In this document: positions 49,398 through 50,011 of the stretch, one piece after another
How the letters are laid out: every line of letters starts with the position of its first letter
How positions within the stretch are numbered: position 1 is the stretch's first letter
Assembly (NCBI GenBank): GCA_025356295.1
Contig: JANXUJ010000097.1
Coordinates: forward strand, 1-50,011
Source: Cyanobacteriota bacterium
GTDB taxonomy: Bacteria > Cyanobacteriota > Cyanobacteriia > Pseudanabaenales > Pseudanabaenaceae
Direction of reading: 5' to 3'
DNA: 50,011 bases
The notes under the pieces: generated by a model
Told to the model about the DNA's origin: nothing
Seen by the model: only the letters and a program-made list of their open reading frames with translations
Database searches by the model: none
Program-made: the position numbers and the translations under genes

Positions 49398-49943
49398 ATG
49401 GCTACTATTCAAGGTTTATTGCGGGCATTTGGCGAAGTTTCTGACAATCCAGTTTTACTTGACAGAATTGTGACTATCCCAGTTTGTGAAGGGCTAAATG
49501 CTGTGTTGGCTAGCTTCCAAGCACTCTATCTCCAATATCAAAAGCATCATTTCCTCGTTGAAGGTTCTGAATTTATCTCTTTGCATGAGTTTTTTGAAGA
49601 TAGCCTCAAGGCTACACAGGGCTATGTCCATGATGCAGGAGAACGCATGAATGGCTTGGGTGGTATTCCTGCGGCAAGCTTTGCCAAACTTGCTGAATTG
49701 TCTTGTATCGCTCAAGAGCCAGACGGTATGTATGACTGTCGGACAATGGTTGAGCATGATCTCGCTGCTGAACAAGCAATCATTCAACTATTGCGCCGTC
49801 AAGCGGCTCAAGCTGAAAGTCTAGGCGATCGCGCAACTCGTTATATGTATGAAAGCATTCTGCTGCAAACCGAAGAGCGTGCTTATCACCTCGATCATTT
49901 CCTTGCTTCTGACAGCCTCACCATGTCATTTGTCGGCAAATAG
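49398..49943 (+). CDS. Dps-type ferritin (DNA-binding starvation protein)
   Basis: A 181-residue four-helix-bundle protein of the Dps/ferritin-like family. The inter-subunit ferroxidase elements appear as [20 protein letters not shown] near residues 47-66 and [13 protein letters not shown] near 77-89 (Asp and Glu). Dps proteins form 12-subunit shells that oxidise Fe2+ with hydrogen peroxide and store iron, protecting DNA; many cyanobacteria have several. The N-terminus is short and lacks a lysine-rich tail, so DNA binding is uncertain. It is monocistronic and terminated by two hairpins. It complements the iron-uptake genes at 30009-33192. Confidence 0.88.
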   Translation: MATIQGLLRAFGEVSDNPVLLDRIVTIPVCEGLNAVLASFQALYLQYQKHHFLVEGSEFISLHEFFEDSLKATQGYVHDAGERMNGLGGIPAASFAKLAELSCIAQEPDGMYDCRTMVEHDLAAEQAIIQLLRRQAAQAESLGDRATRYMYESILLQTEERAYHLDHFLASDSLTMSFVGK

Positions 49944-49985
49944 TTTATCTAGCTTTCTACGCCAAAGGCAAGAAAGCTAGATAAA
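49944..49985 (+). terminator. Hairpin directly after the Dps gene
   Basis: A 15-bp perfect stem (49944-49958 with 49971-49985) with a 12-base loop starts right after the stop codon. It is followed at once by a second hairpin. Confidence 0.8.
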
Positions 49986-50011
49986 AAAGGCGGCGCAACG
50001 CGCCGCCTTTT
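49985..50011 (+). terminator. Second, GC-rich rho-independent terminator
   Basis: An 11-bp stem (49985-49995 with 50001-50011) has a GGCGGCG/CGCCGCC core, an A4 lead and a T4 tail cut by the window end. Tandem terminators follow the Dps gene. Confidence 0.88.

Overview
The window is a stretch of cyanobacterial chromosome. The octamer GCGATCGC (HIP1) recurs throughout on both strands. The gene content is also cyanobacterial: a periplasmic alpha-carbonic anhydrase, a cyanoexosortase A-associated protein next to an HpsJ-like protein, an Asr1405/Asl0597-type small protein, a GDP-mannose pyrophosphorylase/phosphomannomutase fusion and a TIGR03960-type radical SAM protein. The moderate AT content and short HIP1-rich intergenic regions would fit a Pseudanabaena-like lineage, but that placement is inference only.

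Layout. (1) Positions 35-6694, minus strand: a compact surface-polysaccharide operon with one GT2 and four GT4-type glycosyltransferases and an FkbM methyltransferase, mostly overlapping or a few bases apart. (2) 6792-19321: mostly housekeeping genes. These are a chorismate-utilising synthase, a pentapeptide-repeat protein, a PmbA/TldD-type protease, a UvrD-type helicase, peptide deformylase with a DUF2237 protein, a Spy-like periplasmic protein, pyrF, the mannose-1-phosphate guanylyltransferase fusion, tRNA-Gln(UUG) and glyoxalase II. (3) 19388-26744: a GH94-type phosphorylase, a secreted EndoU-type RNase with a candidate immunity partner, alpha-carbonic anhydrase, PgeF, and PotD/PotA without PotB or PotC. 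(4) 26782-29956: an ABC-2-type permease divergent from the cyanoexosortase A-associated/HpsJ-like pair. (5) 30009-33192: a probable iron-uptake block of FTR1 permease, helix-hairpin-helix lipoprotein and two-domain multicopper oxidase, resembling the fungal Ftr1/Fet3 logic. (6) 33193-37243: a more plastic zone with a 53-bp perfect palindrome, a ParA-type ATPase coupled to a 49-residue DnaJ-like zinc-finger protein, a tiny membrane-peptide ORF and a tyrosine recombinase with an internally duplicated catalytic domain. (7) 37387-49943: the radical SAM protein, a relic of a CobW C-terminus, another glycosyltransferase, asparagine synthetase, ilvA, hisD, a Uma2 nuclease-fold protein, thrC, a 2Fe-2S protein and a Dps-type ferritin.

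How the genes fit together. The glycosyltransferases, the GDP-mannose fusion, asnB and the exosortase-associated/HpsJ pair all point to envelope polysaccharide or glycoprotein assembly. FTR1, the multicopper oxidase and Dps are iron-handling functions. The ilvA, thrC and hisD genes supply amino acids.

The most interesting leads are the EndoU/partner pair, the duplicated-domain recombinase, the ferroxidase-permease block, the exosortase-associated pair with no exosortase nearby, and the ParA-coupled zinc-finger microprotein. No CRISPR array, rRNA operon, complete insertion sequence or prophage was seen. All calls come from reading the sequence and recalling protein families; no database search was run.
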